Below, piece after piece: positions 7,528-10,478 of a stretch of 10,478 nucleotides of DNA. Source of the stretch: an uncultured Hymenobacter sp. (GTDB taxonomy: Bacteria; Bacteroidota; Bacteroidia; Cytophagales; Hymenobacteraceae). Where the stretch lies: positions 1 to 10,478 of the forward strand of contig CALMOO010000778.1 of NCBI GenBank assembly GCA_937871705.1, written 5' to 3'. How positions within the stretch are numbered: the first letter of the stretch is position 1; every line of letters starts with the position of its first letter. The notes under the pieces were generated by a model, which saw only the letters and a program-made list of their open reading frames with translations, searched no databases and was not told the origin of the DNA. The position numbers were made by a program, and so were the translations under genes.

Positions 7528-8393
7528 GACTTCGGGAATTGAATAAGAAGCGCAAAACTACCGGCCGGGCAGGGGCTACGCTTGGATAAACGCGACAGAA
7601 TTGGGACCCAAGGGGGGCCTTCGCGCCGAGCTTTTCGGGCGAAGGCAGTGGGCGTCGTGCCGCTGTAGCGCCGAAACTCCCGGTTGAGGTGGCCTTGGTC
7701 GGCATAGCCCAAGTGCTGCGCCAAGCGGGCCAGATTAGGGGCGGGATGCAGCAACAAGTGGTTGCGTACTTGTTCAAAGCGCATCAGCGAGGACACGTTT
7801 TTGACCGTGTGGCCGGCGGCTTGCTTGAAGTTCCTCTCCAGGGTCCGCACCGTAGTGTGGGCCGCCGCAGCTACCTGGCTGACCGGCAGCTTACCCGTGG
7901 CGTGCCGCATGGCCTGACCTGCTTTGCCAAGCAGGCTCTCCCCCGCCAGCCGCGAGCGGACCTGGCCGAAATAGTGGGCGGCCTGCGCCAGCGCGGCCGC
8001 GACGTTCCCCGCCTGTAGGCACTGCGCTAGCGGGGCTTGCAACTGAGCGATGGGGTGCTCCCCGAGGGGCACGTTGCCGGGCGCAGGCAGCAGGCCCAGT
8101 AAGTCGAACACGGTCCAGGGAAAGCACCGAATGCCAATGATTTCGAACCGGTCTTGCGTGCGCAACCGCGCCGGCTGCTGGAGCAGGCCCATCAGAAATG
8201 GGGAGGGTAGGAGCTGCCAGCCGGTAGGCGTAGCTAAGTGGCAGGCGCTGCCAACATAAAAAATGATTTCCGCATAGCCATCCGGGGGTACCTCGAAACT
8301 GGCGGGTCGGTCGCCAAAGTCGAGGCGGTCGTACCAGAAGCATTGGACACTATCCCGTAAGGCGGCCGGTGGCGCAACTTCCTGGTGGTGCAT
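7518..8393 (-). CDS. AraC-family transcriptional regulator
   Basis: The 291-residue protein has an N-terminal sensing region (about 1-125) of the type found in DUF6597-like AraC proteins, starting with the pattern LRDSVQCFWY and then PPDGYAEIIFYVG. A C-terminal AraC DNA-binding domain follows. The first helix-turn-helix is around 168-192 (KLPVSQVAAAAHTTVRTLER). The second is around 221-248, ending in the signature LGYADQGHLNREFRRYSGTTP. About 35 residues past the domain (REGPP to the end) look non-conserved and may reflect drift. The stop TAG lies inside the first codons of the monooxygenase pseudogene, so this was probably its local activator, co-transcribed with it. The ligand is unknown. 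Two short palindromes lie upstream of its start. Confidence 0.87.
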   Translation of the reverse strand: MHHQEVAPPAALRDSVQCFWYDRLDFGDRPASFEVPPDGYAEIIFYVGSACHLATPTGWQLLPSPFLMGLLQQPARLRTQDRFEIIGIRCFPWTVFDLLGLLPAPGNVPLGEHPIAQLQAPLAQCLQAGNVAAALAQAAHYFGQVRSRLAGESLLGKAGQAMRHATGKLPVSQVAAAAHTTVRTLERNFKQAAGHTVKNVSSLMRFEQVRNHLLLHPAPNLARLAQHLGYADQGHLNREFRRYSGTTPTAFARKARREGPPWVPILSRLSKRSPCPAGSFALLIQFPKSCY

Positions 8394-8421
8394 GGGAGTA
8401 TAAAGTAAGGTGTCAATTCCC

Positions 8422-8431
8422 TACTTAAGTA
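8422..8431. promoter_or_regulatory. 10-bp perfect palindrome upstream of the AraC gene
   Basis: TACTTAAGTA reads the same on both strands and lies 28 bases upstream of the regulator's ATG. A dimeric regulator could use it as an operator, but AraC proteins usually bind direct, asymmetric sites, so the assignment is weak. Confidence 0.3.
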
Positions 8432-8456
8432 AGCCAGCCGTTAGTGGCGAAAGTCT

Positions 8457-8469
8457 TCCTTGTCAAGGA
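8457..8469. promoter_or_regulatory. Second palindrome upstream of the AraC gene
   Basis: TCCTTG-T-CAAGGA is a perfect 6-bp inverted repeat around one base. It lies between the recombinase stop (8500) and the AraC start (8393). It may be an operator or part of a weak transcript end for the recombinase. No T tract follows on the minus strand. Confidence 0.3.
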
Positions 8470-8499
8470 GCATAGCCTCGTCACTCCGTAGTATACAGG

Positions 8500-9183
8500 T
8501 CACTCAGAAATCTTATTCCTATCGGCTAGAGAAACACGTTCATGGAGGCGCTGGACTTGTTTTTGATTGAATGTCCCCCCACGCGGGGCGGTGAAGCCGA
8601 GGGCATTCAATTCCCCCGCCAACTGACGAAAGCTCACCCCCTGCGCCCGGCGGGAGGCAATGAAGGCCGCTGTTTGTCGCAGACCTGGGTGTTGCTGTAG
8701 GTGGGCGCGCCGCACGAGCAGGCTCTGTTCCCGAGCCTCAGCTGTTAGATTGGCCGGCGTGCCTAACGGCGCCCCGCGCGCCTTCTTGGCCGCGAGCGCC
8801 TCCTTTGTTCGCTTCGAGATCGTCTCGCGCTCGTGCTGGGCGAGCACGGCGAAGAGGCCCACCGTGAGGGTGTTCGCATCGGGCATGTCGCAGCACACGA
8901 AATCTACGCCCGAGTCACGTAGGGTGAAAATGAAACTCGCATTGCGACTGAGCCGGTCAAGCTTGGCAATAAGGAGCACTCCACCCGCAGCGCGGGCCGC
9001 GGCCATCGCGGCGAGCAGTTGAGGGCGCTGGTTATTTTTGCCACTCTCCACTTCGATATACTCGCCCTGCGGTTGCCCTCCTTTCAGAAAGCTGACCACG
9101 GCCGCCTGCTGCGCTTCGAGGCCAAGGCCGAAAGCCCCTTGCTGCTTTGTCGAGACGCGGTAGTAGGCAAAATAGGCGGGCAT
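8500..9183 (-). CDS. Serine recombinase (resolvase/invertase family)
   Basis: I take ATG 9183 as the start because the catalytic domain begins at once (MPAYFAYYRVSTKQQ); upstream in-frame codons run into the IS end. The protein is 227 residues. It has the nucleophile Ser11 in YRVSTKQQ, the catalytic arginine region AKLDRLSRN (73-81), and the long E-helix sequence around HERETISKRTKEALAAKKARG (118-137). A C-terminal helix-turn-helix-like segment (about 183-213, GVSFRQLAGELN to QVQRL) would bind DNA. The size and layout match small resolvase/invertase enzymes that cut both strands through a phosphoserine link. No target site or invertible segment was recognised. The IS lies directly upstream and may have cut it from its original promoter. 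The surroundings are accessory in character. Confidence 0.9.
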   Translation of the reverse strand: MPAYFAYYRVSTKQQGAFGLGLEAQQAAVVSFLKGGQPQGEYIEVESGKNNQRPQLLAAMAAARAAGGVLLIAKLDRLSRNASFIFTLRDSGVDFVCCDMPDANTLTVGLFAVLAQHERETISKRTKEALAAKKARGAPLGTPANLTAEAREQSLLVRRAHLQQHPGLRQTAAFIASRRAQGVSFRQLAGELNALGFTAPRGGTFNQKQVQRLHERVSLADRNKISE

Positions 9184-9254
9184 GAGCGAACGACCTCTAA
9201 ACTGAGGCGATTTTAAGTAAAGGTACTCCCTATAGTCATTTGTTAAACGAACGT

Positions 9255-9270
9255 GGCTGTTGCAGAACTC
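9255..9270. repeat. Candidate terminal inverted repeat of the IS
   Basis: GGCTGTTGCAGAACTC overlaps the last transposase codons. It is assigned by resemblance and position only, because the partner repeat lies outside the window. Confidence 0.35.
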
Positions 9271-10478
9271 CACACTATTTGGCGCCCACCTTCGAGAGAG
9301 TTCAGAAAGCGGTAGCTAGTCAACAAGCGGTAGCTAAACAAAGCCTGTATTAGCCTATGCTGTGCTGGTTGCAGGGCTAGCGCTAGGCTTAGAATCCGCG
9401 TTGATTGGTGCTTAAGCAGCTTCTTGAGGTTGTAGGCGATAGCCGTGAGTAACATTGTTTTATGAGCCGCCGCACGCCCCTTCGTGTTGACCCGACGCAG
9501 GCCATAATGCTGCAGTAGACTACCAAAGACCGGTTCGACGGTGCGTTGCCGGACCCGGCGCATGTGCTGGCCCCGGCGCGTGCGCTGCCGCTGCCACGCC
9601 CGGCGATACGCCGCGTCGAAGGCCGAACGAATCACCTGTTTAAACTGGCTATGCGACACACAACTCGCTTTGAGCGGGCACTGTTGGCAGTCCTGATAAG
9701 CGGCGCGATACTGCTTGACCCATGTCTCGTTTTCGGTCGTGCGAAAGGAGCGAAATGGCAACAGCTTATCAGCCCGGCAGCGGTAGGCATCAGCCGCCGG
9801 CTCGTAGGTGAACCCCTCGACCGTGGGCTTATAGGGACCAAAGACGGGAATCCAAGGGGTGATGCCTCGCTATTCTAAAAAGGCGTAGTTGAAGCCGTTC
9901 GAGTAACCTGTGTCGGCCACGAAATCCCGCAGCATTAACTCCTGAGCCCGGAGCCGGGCTTGCAGACGCGGCACTAGGGCCGGTAAGTGCAGGCAGTCGC
10001 GACTGTCGGCCAAATCAGCCTGAATGTGGCTAATGATGCCCGTGGCCGTATCCACCGCCAGGCTACAGAGATAATTGAGCGCTCGTGCTTTGCCGGGTTT
10101 GACCGAGATTCGGGCCTCGGGGTCGGTGGGGCTGTAGTGCGTCTTGTTGCTGAGTAACTGCGCCTTGGCATGGTGGGCGCCCAGCCCTCCAGGGTGGGCC
10201 TGGCGGTTGGCTTGGCGCGCGGCAATACGCCGCAACTGCAACGCCGTCTTGGCGGAGGGTAGCTCAACGGGGGCCGGCGTTTGCTGGGCCACGTGCAGGG
10301 CGGCAGTTGGTGCTTTTTCTCGTAAGCTATCGAGCGAGGCATTCGCTTTGACGGACGCGGAATCAACGGTTTGCGTGTCGCCCGCTACTAACCCGGCGGC
10401 CACGCACTGGGCAAAGACGTGGTCAAACAACTGCTCAAAGATGGCGGCAGGGTAGAGCTGGCGGGTGCGGCTGATGGT
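9255..10478 (-). mobile_element. Partial insertion sequence, IS1182-like
   Basis: The transposase defines the element and the window edge cuts it. Its 3' boundary is judged to be near GGCTGTTGCAGAACTC at 9255-9270, which resembles termini of related elements. The other terminal repeat and the target duplication are not in view, so the exact end is uncertain. Confidence 0.6.

Larger units (their letters stand above)
9243..10478 (-). pseudogene. IS1182-like DDE transposase, partial and interrupted by one TAG
   Basis: One reading frame enters at the right edge (TISRTRQLYP, IFEQLFDHV) and runs to TAA at 9243, broken only by TAG at 9872-9870. The first acidic residue lies in TVDSASVKANAS and the second in RDFVADTGYSNG. 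After the TAG come RGITPWIPVFGPYK, a cysteine cluster CQQCPLKASC, and the glutamate in RTVEPVFGSLLQHYGLRR. This order is that of IS1182/DDE_Tnp_1_6 transposases. The stop falls between the second Asp and the Glu, so the DDE triad is split and the copy is probably inactive. The N-terminal domain lies beyond the window. The last few codons run across the candidate IS terminus into flanking DNA. Confidence 0.88.

Noticed and set aside
8397..8416. TTGACA and TATACT upstream of the AraC gene as a sigma-70 promoter
   Set aside because: Only 8 bases separate the boxes and the second ends 3 bases from the ATG, so they cannot work as a pair; Bacteroidota promoters also use a different consensus.
7354..9872. 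TAG read as an amino acid (stop-codon recoding) in the monooxygenase and transposase
   Set aside because: Intact neighbours (the HupE-family and AraC genes) use TAG as their real stop, and the monooxygenase also has a frameshift, so ordinary decay or sequence error is simpler.

Overview
The window looks like a chromosomal segment of a GC-rich Bacteroidota, most likely Hymenobacter or a close relative. Supporting signs are a C-terminal type IX secretion (T9SS) sorting domain, starts without Shine-Dalgarno sequences, a TTTG/TAnnTTTG-like promoter candidate, and lineage-typical families (DUF3500, HupE/UreJ). The genus is inferred from style, not from a search.

Layout. (1) 1-563, minus: a membrane protein cut by the window edge, with a potassium-channel-like pore motif. 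(2) 741-4789, minus: two DUF3500 paralogues flank a HupE/UreJ-family membrane protein. The lipoprotein paralogue (3692-4789) lies 20 bases upstream of the HupE gene (2364-3671). The second paralogue (741-2153) follows, probably from its own promoter, carries a T9SS tail and ends in a good intrinsic terminator. A decayed C-terminal piece of a third DUF3500 gene lies at about 5134-5331. (3) 5475-6065, plus: a small SAM-dependent O-methyltransferase, the only clear plus-strand gene. (4) 6066-6400: non-coding, with several inverted repeats. (5) 6401-8393, minus: an AraC-family regulator whose stop overlaps the start of a TetX-like flavin monooxygenase. The monooxygenase is broken by a TAG codon and a frameshift. 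(6) 8500-9183, minus: a serine recombinase. (7) 9243-10478, minus: an IS1182-like transposase, cut by the window edge and interrupted by one in-frame TAG.

How the parts may work together. The most coherent unit is the DUF3500/HupE cluster. It has two secreted forms of one His-motif protein (one lipid-anchored, one T9SS-exported) and a multi-pass membrane protein of a family that includes nickel/cobalt permeases. A role in envelope metal or small-ligand capture is an inference only. The right half looks like accessory, decaying DNA: a dead regulator/monooxygenase pair, a recombinase and a damaged IS. No rRNA, tRNA or CRISPR array was seen.
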